Below, piece by piece: positions 32,516 to 44,356 of a stretch of 64,000 nucleotides of DNA; position 1 is the stretch's first letter; each line of letters starts with the position of its first letter. The translations under genes and the position numbers were made by a program. Below the pieces are notes generated by a model. The model did not search any database. It was not told the DNA's origin and saw only the letters and a program-made list of their open reading frames with translations. The stretch is from Granulicella sp. S156 (GTDB lineage: Bacteria > Acidobacteriota > Terriglobia > Terriglobales > Acidobacteriaceae): the NCBI RefSeq assembly GCF_009766105.1, contig NZ_LMUH01000013.1:186001-250000 (forward strand), written 5' to 3'.

Positions 32516-35500
32516 ATGCAACGAATCTTTGGATCGAGTTCGACGGGGAAAATGATATTCCGCGCACTCCTCACAATATGCCTACTGGCGGGATGGTCCA
32601 TCCTGCAGGCCCCCTTGGAAGCACAGACCGATACGGGAAGCGTCGCTGGAACGGTGACGGATTCGACCGGCGCAGTGATTCCTGGTGCAAACGTTACAGC
32701 TACAAGTACAGACAACGGACTCAAGCTCACTGCGCAATCGAGTAGTTCGGGCGAATTCAAAATTCTTGCCGTACCTCGCGGTCACTATACGGTCTTGATC
32801 GCAGCAAAGGGTTTTCAGTCACAGTCGGAGGCGGTAACGATTACCGTCACCACTACGCAGAATCTGATCATCCAACTGATGCCCTCCGGGGGAGCGACAA
32901 CCATAGAGGTTACCGCCGCCACCCCGCTACTCAACACCGCCGATGCCAGCATGGGTGCGACCATTCAAGGTGCGCAGGTAACGGAACTTCCGCTGAATGG
33001 CCGCAACTTCAGTAACCTTGCCCTGCTGACCCCCGGCGTGACCCGTGGTGCGTATGGCGACTCGGCCAGCGGCGGTGGCAGTTCGAATACCACCGAAACA
33101 ATACGCAATAACGAGAGCGGCAGCGCCGCACTCTCTGTTAATGGCCTTCGCCCCCAGGCGAACAACTACATCCTGGATGGCGTGGACAACAACGACGGTC
33201 TGGTCAACACAGTTTTGTTTTTCCCCTCAATCGATGCGACGCAGGAATTCAAGGTCGATACCAGCGTAGCCCCTGCCGAGTATGGCCGTGCGGGCGGAGC
33301 CATCGTCGTCAGTTCTATCAAGTCCGGCACCAACCAGTTTCACGGCTCGGTCTTCGAGTTTTATCGCAGTAGTCACTTCGATTCAAACCCGAATTATCGG
33401 TTCAACAATGCTCCAACCACACCAGCCTCCTCCTTCAATCGCAACCAGCCTGGGTTCTCCGTGGGTGGCCCCCTCATCAAAAATCATCTCTTCATCTTTG
33501 GCGACTATCAGGCGCTGCGCGAAGCTCTTCCCGTGGCCCCACATTACTTGACCGTTCCAACTGCACTGATGCGCACGGGGAACTTTACTGAACTGGAAAA
33601 TGTAGCAATGTCCAACGGGTCTGGCTACCAGAGCAACTATCCACGGTGCACGCCGGGCAATATTCCTGGTACGAGCAATCCCATTGCAGGCTCGACCAGC
33701 CCCGGTTTGATTTACGATCCCACCACCTGCCAGCCATTCGCCGGGAACATTATTCCTACAGCCCGTCTCAATCCGGCTGCGGTTAACTACCTCAACGCGT
33801 ATCCAATGCCCACGAGAACGGATCGCTACCTTCAAAACTATCTCGACACGCAGTCGGAGTCTAACAAGTACAACACCTTTGACGTTAGGCTTGATTGGAA
33901 CGCCACATCTAAAGATTTAGCATTTTTCCGCTACAGTTACGACAATTCGGTTAATTCCAAGACCTCAGAGTTCGCTAACCTTCCGGCGGGCGGAGGAACT
34001 GGCACCAATCCTACCCATGCTCGCGGCTATGACCTGGGTTACACGCACATCTTTTCACAGTCCATTGTGAATGAGGCACATATTGCGTATAACCGCGACA
34101 ACTATGGGTACACGCCGCCGATGTATGGCGACTATGTATCAAAAAATCTTGGCATCGTGAATGCCAACATCAATATGGAAACTACCGGTGGCGCCCTGAT
34201 TGGTGGATATAAAGGCGATCTGGAATATACCGGTGACTATGGTCTGTACTCAGTTCCTCAAAATACCTATGAAGCGACCGATTCAGTAAGCGTGTCGCAT
34301 GGAGACCATTCGTTCAAATTTGGCGGGACATTTATTCGCCGCCAGGTGGAGTATTTCAATCCGCAGGAGGGAAAGGGCTACTTCTGGATCGACGGGTTGA
34401 ACGGCAATACGGTCGACTTTACTGGCTATGAAGTTTCCGAGTTGTTGGCCGGTGGCGTCGATAACTACGAAATAGGCTCGCAGTCAGGCTACTTCGCCAA
34501 TATTGGTCAGGAAGACGGTATCTTCGGGCAGGACGACTGGCGCGTGAACCATCGCCTAACGCTCAACCTTGGTGTTCGCTGGGATTATCTGTCGCATCCC
34601 TATGAAGCACACAATCAGCAGGCCGCCTTTGATGTTAAAACCGGTACGGTCCTGATCGCAGGAAAGAATGGTGTGTCTGACAGCATCATCAATCAGGACT
34701 ACCACGCCTTTGCTCCACGCTTCGGCTTCACGTATGACCTATACGGAAACGGAAAGGCCGTACTCCGTGGCGGATACGGCATCTTCTACTTCCTGGACTA
34801 TGGCGGTATCGACAATCAACTCGGCGAGCAAGCTCCATTCGGTGGCAGCAATAGCTATCTGGCCAGCAACGGTTACTGCATCACGTTCACCGGACAGCTC
34901 AACCAGTCGCCCGTCTCCGGTGGTGGTGCTTACAATTGCACTGGCTATACCGGTCCCGCCGCAGTTACCACATCTCTTCCAGCCCGCGGTTACGTCAACT
35001 TCAACCCAGCGGCACCTCCGGCTGGCACCAGCATGATTGCCGTAAACCAGAATGATAAGAACAGCATGATCCAGGAGTGGAATGTGCAACTGGAAAGGCA
35101 ATTTGGCTCTAAGGACGTGTTGAACATCGCCTACGTGGGAACCAAGGGCGAACACCTCTCAACCTACTATCCCTACAACATTAATCAGTTTGGGACGGGG
35201 ATACAGAACTTCCCTGGATTGGGGAGCATTAACTACAACGAATATAACGGCATTTCGAACTATAACGCCCTGCAAGTACACGCGGAACACCGCGCCAACA
35301 ATGGGCTGACCGGAACCTTATCCTACTCGTGGTCGCATACGCTGGACGACTCGCCTGGAGCTTTCCAGACGCAGACAGCGGCTCTCTATTACGATCCGAT
35401 GGCTGGCTATGGCAACTCCAGCCAGGATCAACGCCATGTATTTAGTTCGTCCATCCTCTATCTCCTGCCCTTTGGCCATGGCCAGCGTTTTGGTGGAACT

Positions 35501-35983
35501 GTCTCACGTCCCATGGATTGGCTGATTGGCGGCTGGCAGACCAGCCTGATTGCCCTAGTCCAGTCTGGCACACCCGTCGACCTCTCGACAGGACAGTACC
35601 AGCCCGGCAATCGTCCTGATCTGGTTGCGCCAATCACCTACCCCAAGAGCATCTCAGGATATTGGTTCAATCCGTCAGCATTCTCCACCAACATCCCCAC
35701 CATAGCTGCGTCAAACGGTACGACGTATACGCGTCTGGGTACACTAGGCCGAAATCAGGTCTATGGACCTGGATATCGTGCGGTCAATTTCAGCGCCCAG
35801 AAGAACATCCATCTCACGGACAAATACACGCTGGAGCTGCATGGGGATGCATTCAACCTGCTCAACACAGCGGAATTCGTAAACCCGAATTCCAATGCTA
35901 CCGGCTCGAACTTTGGCCAGATTGAAGGAACGCAGGTATACAGCAATCGTGAGATTCAGTTGGCAGCTCGATTTACCTTCTGA
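32516..35983 (+). CDS. TonB-dependent receptor, Oar-like, alpha-glucan locus
   Basis: 1155 residues. Ribosome-binding site TTGGAGG lies seven bases before the ATG. Signal peptide about 1-37 (ending PLEAQ). Residues about 40-125 are a carboxypeptidase-regulatory-like domain (GSVAGTVTDSTGAVIPGANVT). The plug shows VTELPLNGRNFSNLALLTPGV and ALSVNGLRPQANNYILDGVDNND. The barrel ends AARFTF. It probably brings maltodextrins or related alpha-glucans into the periplasm, since it is flanked by GH31 and GH13 enzymes and by the divergent regulator. No SusD-like lipoprotein is present, as is usual for Acidobacteria. Confidence 0.92.
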   Translation: MQRIFGSSSTGKMIFRALLTICLLAGWSILQAPLEAQTDTGSVAGTVTDSTGAVIPGANVTATSTDNGLKLTAQSSSSGEFKILAVPRGHYTVLIAAKGFQSQSEAVTITVTTTQNLIIQLMPSGGATTIEVTAATPLLNTADASMGATIQGAQVTELPLNGRNFSNLALLTPGVTRGAYGDSASGGGSSNTTETIRNNESGSAALSVNGLRPQANNYILDGVDNNDGLVNTVLFFPSIDATQEFKVDTSVAPAEYGRAGGAIVVSSIKSGTNQFHGSVFEFYRSSHFDSNPNYRFNNAPTTPASSFNRNQPGFSVGGPLIKNHLFIFGDYQALREALPVAPHYLTVPTALMRTGNFTELENVAMSNGSGYQSNYPRCTPGNIPGTSNPIAGSTSPGLIYDPTTCQPFAGNIIPTARLNPAAVNYLNAYPMPTRTDRYLQNYLDTQSESNKYNTFDVRLDWNATSKDLAFFRYSYDNSVNSKTSEFANLPAGGGTGTNPTHARGYDLGYTHIFSQSIVNEAHIAYNRDNYGYTPPMYGDYVSKNLGIVNANINMETTGGALIGGYKGDLEYTGDYGLYSVPQNTYEATDSVSVSHGDHSFKFGGTFIRRQVEYFNPQEGKGYFWIDGLNGNTVDFTGYEVSELLAGGVDNYEIGSQSGYFANIGQEDGIFGQDDWRVNHRLTLNLGVRWDYLSHPYEAHNQQAAFDVKTGTVLIAGKNGVSDSIINQDYHAFAPRFGFTYDLYGNGKAVLRGGYGIFYFLDYGGIDNQLGEQAPFGGSNSYLASNGYCITFTGQLNQSPVSGGGAYNCTGYTGPAAVTTSLPARGYVNFNPAAPPAGTSMIAVNQNDKNSMIQEWNVQLERQFGSKDVLNIAYVGTKGEHLSTYYPYNINQFGTGIQNFPGLGSINYNEYNGISNYNALQVHAEHRANNGLTGTLSYSWSHTLDDSPGAFQTQTAALYYDPMAGYGNSSQDQRHVFSSSILYLLPFGHGQRFGGTVSRPMDWLIGGWQTSLIALVQSGTPVDLSTGQYQPGNRPDLVAPITYPKSISGYWFNPSAFSTNIPTIAASNGTTYTRLGTLGRNQVYGPGYRAVNFSAQKNIHLTDKYTLELHGDAFNLLNTAEFVNPNSNATGSNFGQIEGTQVYSNREIQLAARFTF

Positions 35984-36043
35984 CCCCAACAGCGATCCGA
36001 TTATTGCCACCGGCATGGGCTATCGTAGTGCGCGATTTAGAAC

Positions 36044-36120
36044 GGACCTGCTGGGGCAGGTCCTGGATGCCCAATAGTTTCGGGCATGAGGCCGACGTGC
36101 AGTTTTTGTCCGGTCTCATG
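36044..36120 (+). terminator. Two hairpins between receptor and GH13 gene
   Basis: GGACCTGC (36044-36051) pairs with GCAGGTCC (36056-36063), and CATGAGGCCG (36085-36094) pairs with CGGTCTCATG (36111-36120) with one G-U pair and a loop containing TTTTT. They may attenuate transcription into the GH13 gene; the gap is 293 bases and holds no ORF of interest. Confidence 0.45.
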
Positions 36121-36276
36121 CTCGTACTAATCACTTTTAGCAGCGGCTCCTGTAGCTCCTATGGCAGAGGCCCAACGTTTGTGCTGTTTTCGTAATGAAG
36201 AACTAACACCACATCGTATGGGCTTATGTCGCGTTCGATGTGAACATGATCCGAATTTCAAAAAAGGTTGAAGTCT

Positions 36277-38214
36277 ATGTACCGTCACACGCACAGAACG
36301 AACCTACAGGTATTCACTCGTCCTATGTGTGCCGTGATGCTATTTCTGGCTTATTGCTTTTTTACGTTTGCAAGTTATGCGCAGAGTGCAAAACCAGTCA
36401 TTACAAAGATCGATCCGCCGAACTGGTTTACACGGGTTCCTGACTCACTTCTGTTAGTTCACGGTGAGCATCTGGAGAACACGACCTTTACTCTGCACAA
36501 TACCCGTGCCCGGATTACTGAGCAGACGATCTCGCCAAATGGACATTGGGCGTTTCTTACCTTCGTATCAGCGAAGGCACAGCCGGGAACTCTCGAAGTG
36601 GTGGCAACGAACGTGCATGGCAGTACGACTGTGCCTTATGGGCTCTCGGCGCGACGAAGTGTCGCAGACCAGCCTAAAGGCTTCAGCTCGGCTGACGTGA
36701 TGTACCTCATCATGCCGGACCGGTTTGCGGACGGCGATAAAACCAACGATAAGCTTGCCAACTTCCGCGATCCAGACGATCGTAGCCTCAGTCGGGCCTA
36801 TCATGGTGGCGATCTACGTGGCATCCAGGAGCATCTAGACTACTTACATCAGCTAGGTGTCACGACTCTGTGGACTACACCTCTCTACGACAACAGCGCT
36901 GCGCAATCAGGGCAGAGTTATCACGGTTATAGTGCAACCGACATGTATGCCGTGGATCCGCACTTCGGCAGCATGGAGGACTATAGAGCGCTTGTGGCAG
37001 CGGCTCATGCTCGTGGAATGAAGGTTGTGCTGGATACAGTGCCGAACCATGTAGGCCCTGCCCATCCCTGGGTAGAGGACTCTCCCACTCCAGACTGGTT
37101 TCATGGAACGGCAGCATCCCACATCAAAGTGGATGACGATTTCGCAAGCGTTACCGATCCGACGGCCACTGCCGCGCGGCGCAACATCTTGCTCAATGGT
37201 TGGTTTGCCGATATTCTGCCGGACCTCAACCAGGACAATCCACTGGTTGCTCAATACCTGATCCAAAATGCCATCTGGTGGATCGAATCGGCAGGGTTGG
37301 ACGGTCTGCGCATCGATACGTTCCCCTATGTCCCACGCAGATTCTGGCATGACTACAACGAGCAGTTACATGCGTTTTATCCCCACCTGTCGGACGTGGG
37401 AGAGATCTTTAACAAAGACACGCACGTCGTAAGTTTCTTTGCGGGTGGAAGAGCGCATACAGGCAGTGACGGGACCTATGACACGCTGCTCGATACACCC
37501 TTCGACTATCCTATGTACTTTGCTTTGCGTGCCGCTCTCACCCATCAGGAGCCGATGACTGCGATTAGTGATGTCCTTAAATCGGACGGGCTGTATGCGC
37601 ATCCGGAGCGGCTCGTCACATTTATTGGAAACCACGACACGAAGCGATTTCTCTCTGAGCCAGGTGCGAATCCTGCTGCGCTTCGCCTTGCTTTTGGTCT
37701 ACTAGCCACGCTGCGTGGTATGCCTCAGCTCTACTATGGTGACGAGCTGGATATGAAGGGCGGCGATGATCCCGACAATCGAAAAGACTTCCTCGGAGGT
37801 TTTGCCGGATCTGACTCGAACGCCTTCACGGCTGCAGGTCGCTCGCCCGAGCAGGCAATGATGTTCGATTGGGTGTCTCAGCTCATGTCCATTCGGCACG
37901 AGCACACCGCGTTGACCTGTGGTGGCGAGCAAGTACTTAGCAGTAACGAGGATTGGCTGGTCTTTGTACGGGATAGCTCCCATGCGCCTGTAACTGGCTG
38001 CACCACCGCAACGGACCATCAGCGAGTGTTAGTAGCAGTGCATCGTAGCTCGAAACCCGATACCTTGACGGTTGGCCTGGATCAGACGTGGGCCTCGGGG
38101 TGCCGGATCGGGAAAGCTAACATTGCCGCTAGTACATCGTCTGCCGAGGTTGCTGACAAGCAGTTGAAGTTGCAGATGGGCAGTGATGATGTTTTGATCG
38201 CGACGTGCCGGTAG
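36277..38214 (+). CDS. Secreted GH13 alpha-amylase-family enzyme (cyclomaltodextrinase/neopullulanase-like)
   Basis: 645 residues from the ATG at 36277, preceded by AAAAAGG; a TTG 9 bases upstream is in frame but lacks that spacing. Signal peptide about 1-35 (ending ASYAQ). Residues about 38-125 form an IPT-like or GH13 N-terminal beta domain (ITKIDPPNWFTRVPDSLLLVHGEHL). The catalytic barrel has all four GH13 regions: VVLDTVPNHVG, DGLRIDTFPYV (nucleophile Asp), VGEIFN (acid/base Glu) and TFIGNHDTKR. It cuts alpha-1,4-glucosidic bonds in maltodextrins, cyclodextrins or pullulan, probably in the periplasm after uptake by the receptor upstream. GH31 across the locus would finish the job. Confidence 0.92.
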   Translation: MYRHTHRTNLQVFTRPMCAVMLFLAYCFFTFASYAQSAKPVITKIDPPNWFTRVPDSLLLVHGEHLENTTFTLHNTRARITEQTISPNGHWAFLTFVSAKAQPGTLEVVATNVHGSTTVPYGLSARRSVADQPKGFSSADVMYLIMPDRFADGDKTNDKLANFRDPDDRSLSRAYHGGDLRGIQEHLDYLHQLGVTTLWTTPLYDNSAAQSGQSYHGYSATDMYAVDPHFGSMEDYRALVAAAHARGMKVVLDTVPNHVGPAHPWVEDSPTPDWFHGTAASHIKVDDDFASVTDPTATAARRNILLNGWFADILPDLNQDNPLVAQYLIQNAIWWIESAGLDGLRIDTFPYVPRRFWHDYNEQLHAFYPHLSDVGEIFNKDTHVVSFFAGGRAHTGSDGTYDTLLDTPFDYPMYFALRAALTHQEPMTAISDVLKSDGLYAHPERLVTFIGNHDTKRFLSEPGANPAALRLAFGLLATLRGMPQLYYGDELDMKGGDDPDNRKDFLGGFAGSDSNAFTAAGRSPEQAMMFDWVSQLMSIRHEHTALTCGGEQVLSSNEDWLVFVRDSSHAPVTGCTTATDHQRVLVAVHRSSKPDTLTVGLDQTWASGCRIGKANIAASTSSAEVADKQLKLQMGSDDVLIATCR

Positions 38215-38317
38215 AACGAGCCGCCAGGGTTGTGGGGGCGCGAAAGACGACGCTCTCACTTTTGGATGGACCTAAACAAGGATTGTTCTAAATGCCGAAG
38301 ACGATGCGGAAGAAAAA

Positions 38318-38394
38318 TGGTCGGGACGACTAGATTCGAACTAGCGACCTCACCCACCCCAAGGGTGCGCTCTACCAGGCTGAGCCACGTCCCG
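38318..38394 (-). tRNA. tRNA-Pro, anticodon GGG
   Basis: The minus strand folds into a full cloverleaf of 77 bases: acceptor CGGGACG/CGTCCCG, D-arm with AGCCTGGTAG, anticodon stem CACCC/GGGTG around loop TTGGGGT (anticodon GGG), T-arm GCTAG-TTCGAAT-CTAGT, discriminator A and a genome-encoded CCA. It decodes CCC (and CCU). It stands alone in the gap between the GH13 gene and yggX. Confidence 0.96.
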
Positions 38395-38464
38395 ACTTGC
38401 TACGGAAGCCGCTCGCGCCTTGTGGGCCAGCGGCTGGGGTACCTCTAGTCTACACCAGTAAGGA

Positions 38465-38497
38465 CAGGAAACAGGAGATAGCAAACAGGAAACAGGC
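38465..38497. repeat. Short copies of the CAGGAAA heptamer
   Basis: ACAGGAAACAGG occurs twice (38465-38476 and 38486-38497), nine bases apart. It is the same heptamer that forms the 11-copy array at 2069-2145, here as a degenerate or contracted array between the tRNA and yggX. Confidence 0.7.
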
Positions 38498-38540
38498 AAA
38501 GCAAGACTCAGAATGCCTGCACTATTTGCGATTTCCTGCT

Positions 38541-38813
38541 TTAGTGGGTCGGTGCGACGTATTCTTTGGGCAATTCGCCGCCGGAGCCGAAGAAGAACTC
38601 GTTCATCTGTTCGACGAGGAACTCCTGCGCCTCGCGCGTCCAGGGCTGCAGGCGGTACTCATTGAGCAGCATCTTCTGGCGCTCAACCCACTCGCCCCAG
38701 GCCTTTTTCGAGACGTTTTTGAAGATCTTCTGCCCGAAGTCGGAGTCGAAGGGCGGTTCGTCCAGGCCCTCCAGTTCGGCTTTGTATTTTGTGCAGAAAA
38801 CCATGTGTGCCAT
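38541..38813 (-). CDS. yggX: YggX-type Fe(2+)-trafficking protein
   Basis: 90 residues, the normal length. The ATG at 38813 has AAGGAG eight bases upstream; the frame continues to 38945 but that extension is basic and unrelated. Matches to the family are HMVFCTKYKAELEGLDEPPF with the conserved Cys, GQKIFKNVSKKAWGEWVERQKMLLNEYRL, and FLVEQMNEFFFG. YggX protects iron-sulfur clusters and limits oxidative damage in the cytoplasm. It is divergent from ligA with 93 bases between the starts. Confidence 0.95.
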   Translation of the reverse strand: MAHMVFCTKYKAELEGLDEPPFDSDFGQKIFKNVSKKAWGEWVERQKMLLNEYRLQPWTREAQEFLVEQMNEFFFGSGGELPKEYVAPTH

Positions 38814-38843
38814 TGTCGAATGCTCCTTGAGCTTCCAGTTTAG

Positions 38844-41030
<2,187 letters not shown>

Positions 41031-41129
41031 AGCACCATAAATCCCAGCACCCGACAGGGCCAACGGCCCGTTTCATACCAGTCTGGGGGTGAAGCCAATA
41101 GATGCTAACATAAGGCGGTTTGAGCCTAA

Positions 41130-41540
41130 AGGTGCTATTTCGGTGGCCGTGGGCTGATTCAACTCACAGGAAGGGGCCGCTACGAAGAGGCAGATCAGAA
41201 GGCGAACACAGGAAGCAAATTTATCGATGACCCCGACTTGGTGAACGCAAAGGAGTATGCAGGGATTGTGGTCGCAGGCTTTCTTTCAGCTGTGCAGCAT
41301 AAGCTTCGTCAGGCTCTGCAAAACAATGATCTGGCTGAGGCGCGCAAACTCGTAAATGGCGGCACGAACGGCCTTGATACCTTCAAGATCGCGATGGCAG
41401 CTGGCCGGGCGGTCATCGCGCAGGCCATCATTCAGCAGGCGCAAGCGACCACTCGCGCAAAAAAGACGCACCGTCCGAAGCACTCTGGGCATCGGGCACA
41501 CCCAGCCCATCCGGCAGCACCGGCAAAGCCGACAAGATGA
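41130..41540 (+). pseudogene. 5'-truncated GH19/endolysin-like fragment
   Basis: The open frame begins after TAA 41127-41129 and reads YFGGRGLIQLTGRGRYEEAD, a close match to the GRGLIQLTG motif of GH19 chitinases and related muramidase-like lysins, then FIDDPDLVN and LVNGGTNGLDTFKIAMAAG, which fit the family's later motifs. The N-terminal half with the catalytic acids is missing, and there is no ATG or GTG before the motif (only a TTG at 41238). A neighbouring frame just upstream reads RRFEPKG, which could be the remains of the missing part after a frameshift. The end has a basic His/Pro-rich tail (HRPKHSGHRAHPAHP). The stop overlaps the next gene as ATGA. Probably dead. Confidence 0.6.
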
Positions 41541-42667
41541 AAGTTCGTATTGAAGTTCGCGCGCTGCGCTGCCTGCTGGAGCTGTTCTCTCTTGTACTCG
41601 TATCCTGCTGGGCGCACGCGCAGGTTTCCGCGCCTCGTCAGATTTCAGTTCTGGTCGCAAGCCCTTCCGGCTCCGGGATAGTTGCTGCGATCCATGATGA
41701 CGGTGCCCCCCAGCAACCACGCGTTTTTTTCATGTCGCCGGCGACCGGTAAGATCGTCTGGCAGCTCGTGCAGCCGTTCACCATCGGCTCGATCGCAGTG
41801 TCTCCGGACGGTAACACCGTAGCTGTGGGCCTGGTCGGGGTCACTGACCGCGATCTAGGTGTTCTACTGCTGGACGCCCGATCGGGCAAGCAGGTGGGAG
41901 GCATTGGCGATGATAAGAACTCGTACTTCGTGCCGGGATTGGTATATCCCCGCTATGGATCCGGTGTGTCACAGTTGATGTATTCGCCCGATGGAGCATT
42001 GCTGTACGGCCTGTCGAACGATACCCTGTTCGCATGGGACGTCGCCGCGAAGAAGTATCTCTGGACCCAGGATGTTCCGGCCGTGATCGAAGCACCGCCG
42101 GAACTGCCTGACCCGCTACCCTATGGGCACGCGACAGACTTCACGCTCTCACCCGATGGCCGCCAGATTGCCGCGCTCCGCGATGTATTGCGTATCGCGA
42201 CAGCGGGGCGAACAATGCCCGGGCACTTCATCAAGCGCGACCCGACCAGTCATGCGGAGATCGAGACGGCTGTGTTCTCGTCTGACAGCCGCATCCTGGC
42301 TGCTGGTGAGTCCGGCACCACAGACAACGGAAAAACAACGTTTATTGCGACCGATTTGTGGATCGACGGTGCCCTCAAGCCGGTGCATCTCGACGGCTGC
42401 GGAAACGGCATCGCCTGGACCGGCGCGCCCGATGTGTTCGGCTGCCAGAACGACAGCGGCGCCCATCTTCGCAACATTCACGACCTGCAGAAAGATATCG
42501 GTTCTGCCGGCCCGCCGGGAAACCTACCCATCCTCAAGGTCGGCAACTCGCTCTGGTCGGCCGCTTACAAGTACGGTGACTGGAAAGACCCTGCGAAACC
42601 GTTGACCATTACACTCGGCGAACTCGGCACAGGGCACCGCGTCACGCTGACGCTGCCGGGCCGGTGA
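41537..42667 (+). CDS. Secreted beta-propeller-like protein
   Basis: 376 residues. Signal peptide about 1-29 (LFSLVLVSCWAHAQ). The rest shows propeller-type repeats: IGSIAVSPDGNTVAVGLVG, VSQLMYSPDGALLYGLSND, ATDFTLSPDGRQIAALRDV, AVFSSDSRILAAGESG. The blades are of WD40/PD40 type and no enzyme motif is visible. Its ATG overlaps the stop of the GH19-like fragment by four bases, so the pair was once translationally coupled and this protein may have been a partner of a secreted lysin. Alone it is presumably a periplasmic binding or scaffolding protein. Function unknown. Confidence 0.7.
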   Translation: MKVRIEVRALRCLLELFSLVLVSCWAHAQVSAPRQISVLVASPSGSGIVAAIHDDGAPQQPRVFFMSPATGKIVWQLVQPFTIGSIAVSPDGNTVAVGLVGVTDRDLGVLLLDARSGKQVGGIGDDKNSYFVPGLVYPRYGSGVSQLMYSPDGALLYGLSNDTLFAWDVAAKKYLWTQDVPAVIEAPPELPDPLPYGHATDFTLSPDGRQIAALRDVLRIATAGRTMPGHFIKRDPTSHAEIETAVFSSDSRILAAGESGTTDNGKTTFIATDLWIDGALKPVHLDGCGNGIAWTGAPDVFGCQNDSGAHLRNIHDLQKDIGSAGPPGNLPILKVGNSLWSAAYKYGDWKDPAKPLTITLGELGTGHRVTLTLPGR

Positions 42668-42687
42668 CTCGGCTTTTGGAATGGGAG

Positions 42688-42750
42688 CTAGGGCATTTCC
42701 CGTATAGGTGTAGAGCGAGCCACAGGTCTATACGCTGTTTTTCCCCAAGA
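42688..42750. repeat. CTAG-ended element, copy 1 (left half conserved)
   Basis: From CTAGGGCA to TTTTTCCCCAAGA it matches the left half of the 45648-45762 element, including GTATAGGTGTAGAGCGAG and TATACGC-GTTTTTCCC. The right half has diverged. It lies downstream of the efflux outer-membrane gene, in the gap 42668-42877. Confidence 0.75.
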
Positions 42751-42877
42751 CGCTGGTTTCAAGGGGGTAGCTGGAACCAGCGCTCCGCGCCTTATCTTAG
42801 CCGGGTAAGCCCGTGCCCTTAACGAAACTTCCTCTACGAACAACGACTTAAACTTTAGGCTGACGTAGAGTTGCGCT

Positions 42878-44356
42878 CTACTGTGGTGGCAACTGCGCGC
42901 GGTCCCATCCACCACCCAGCACCTTGATCAACAGCACCGTCGCATCCATGCGGCGGCGCAGAATATCGATGTCATTCCGTTCGTTATTGAGTGCTGTCGT
43001 CTGCGCTGTGATGACCTGCAGATAGGTGTCGACACCGCCCACATAGCGGTTATTGAAGATCCGCTCCGACTCTTGCGCAGAGGCCGTGGCCTGGCGCTGT
43101 TGTTGCGCTTCGTCGGACAGCACTCGCAGGGCAACGAGATTATCTTCAACCTGTTGATAGGCAGTCAGCACGCTCTGGCGATAGTTTGCGGCGTTCTGTT
43201 CGTAGCCTGCGATCGCCTCTTCCGACAGGCCGCGACGGCGTCCCCCGTCGAAGAAGGTCTCGCCGAGTGTAGGACCAAGCGAATAGATGATACTGGAGGG
43301 CGTGAAGAGCGAGGCGATAGAAGAACTCTGTACGCCTCCCTGGCCGCCGAGTGAGAGTGTGGGGAAGTACGCCGCACGCGCTATGCCGATCTGTTCATTG
43401 GCGGCGGCGATGCGGCGCTCTGCAGCAGCAATGTCGGGACGGCGCTCCAGCAACTGCGAAGGTAACCCTGGCGGGACGACCGGCGGCATGAACTCGACAG
43501 GTATCGGAGCAGGCGGCAGATTCAACGAGGCTGGCGGCTGGCCGATGAGGATCGCTATGGCATGCTCAAACTGCGCACGCTGAACGGCCACGTCCGCGGC
43601 CTGTACCTTCGCGGCCTGCAGTTGAGTCTCAGCCTGCGTCACGTCAGACTTCGGGGCGATGCCACCATTGAAGCGATTGCTCGTGACGCGGAGAGCCTCC
43701 TGGTACTGCACGACAGTATCGTTGAACAGCTTCTGCTCGGCATCGGATGAGCGCAACTCGAAGTAGTCAAAGGCGACTTCGGCCTGCAGGGACAGCAACA
43801 CGTTCTGGCGATCGGCGGCAGTGGCCTGCGACTCTTCTTTTGCCGCGGCGATGTTGCGACGAATGCGGCCCCAGAGATCGACCTCGTAGTTCACCTGTAG
43901 CGGCAGTATAAGGTTGGCGTTCCCGTTGGTTTGTTCGGACGAACTGAATGGGTAGGGTTGGTTGGACGACTCGCGCATGCCCTGGACCGTCGGGGAGGTC
44001 CCGACGGTGGGATAGCGATCGGCGTTCTGCACGCGGATGTTAGCGCGTGCGGCGCGCAGATTGGCGTCGGCGGCCTTGAGCGTCTGGTTGGCGGTCTCCA
44101 CCTGCGGTTCGAGTATGTTCAGTTCGCCATCGTTGAAGATCGTCCACCAGGCGCCGCGTATGGCCGCGTCGTCAGGCGTGGCGACGTGCCAATCGGCAGT
44201 CTCCTTATACGCATCGGGCGAGGCCTCTTTGTAGGCGGGAGGTGCGGGAGCCGTGGGAACCTTGTACTTCGGTCCAACCATGCAGCCCGTGAGCGAAAAC
44301 ATGCTCAGAAGCACGCCTCCGCTTAGCGTGAAGAGAGATGCAGAGCGGAGGTTCAT
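42878..44356 (-). CDS. Efflux outer-membrane channel lipoprotein (NodT/OprM family)
   Basis: 492 residues. Signal peptide with lipobox LTGC (Cys about 25), followed by MVGPKYKVP, the typical mature start of NodT/OprM-type proteins. Two OEP repeats follow with long coiled-coil helices (ADANLRAARANIRVQNADRYPTV; QRQATASAQESERIFNNRYVGG). The trimer forms the outer-membrane duct of a tripartite pump. Its start overlaps the stop of the membrane-fusion gene by four bases (ATGA), so it is the last gene of the RND-MFP-OMF operon. Confidence 0.93.
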   Translation of the reverse strand: MNLRSASLFTLSGGVLLSMFSLTGCMVGPKYKVPTAPAPPAYKEASPDAYKETADWHVATPDDAAIRGAWWTIFNDGELNILEPQVETANQTLKAADANLRAARANIRVQNADRYPTVGTSPTVQGMRESSNQPYPFSSSEQTNGNANLILPLQVNYEVDLWGRIRRNIAAAKEESQATAADRQNVLLSLQAEVAFDYFELRSSDAEQKLFNDTVVQYQEALRVTSNRFNGGIAPKSDVTQAETQLQAAKVQAADVAVQRAQFEHAIAILIGQPPASLNLPPAPIPVEFMPPVVPPGLPSQLLERRPDIAAAERRIAAANEQIGIARAAYFPTLSLGGQGGVQSSSIASLFTPSSIIYSLGPTLGETFFDGGRRRGLSEEAIAGYEQNAANYRQSVLTAYQQVEDNLVALRVLSDEAQQQRQATASAQESERIFNNRYVGGVDTYLQVITAQTTALNNERNDIDILRRRMDATVLLIKVLGGGWDRAQLPPQ

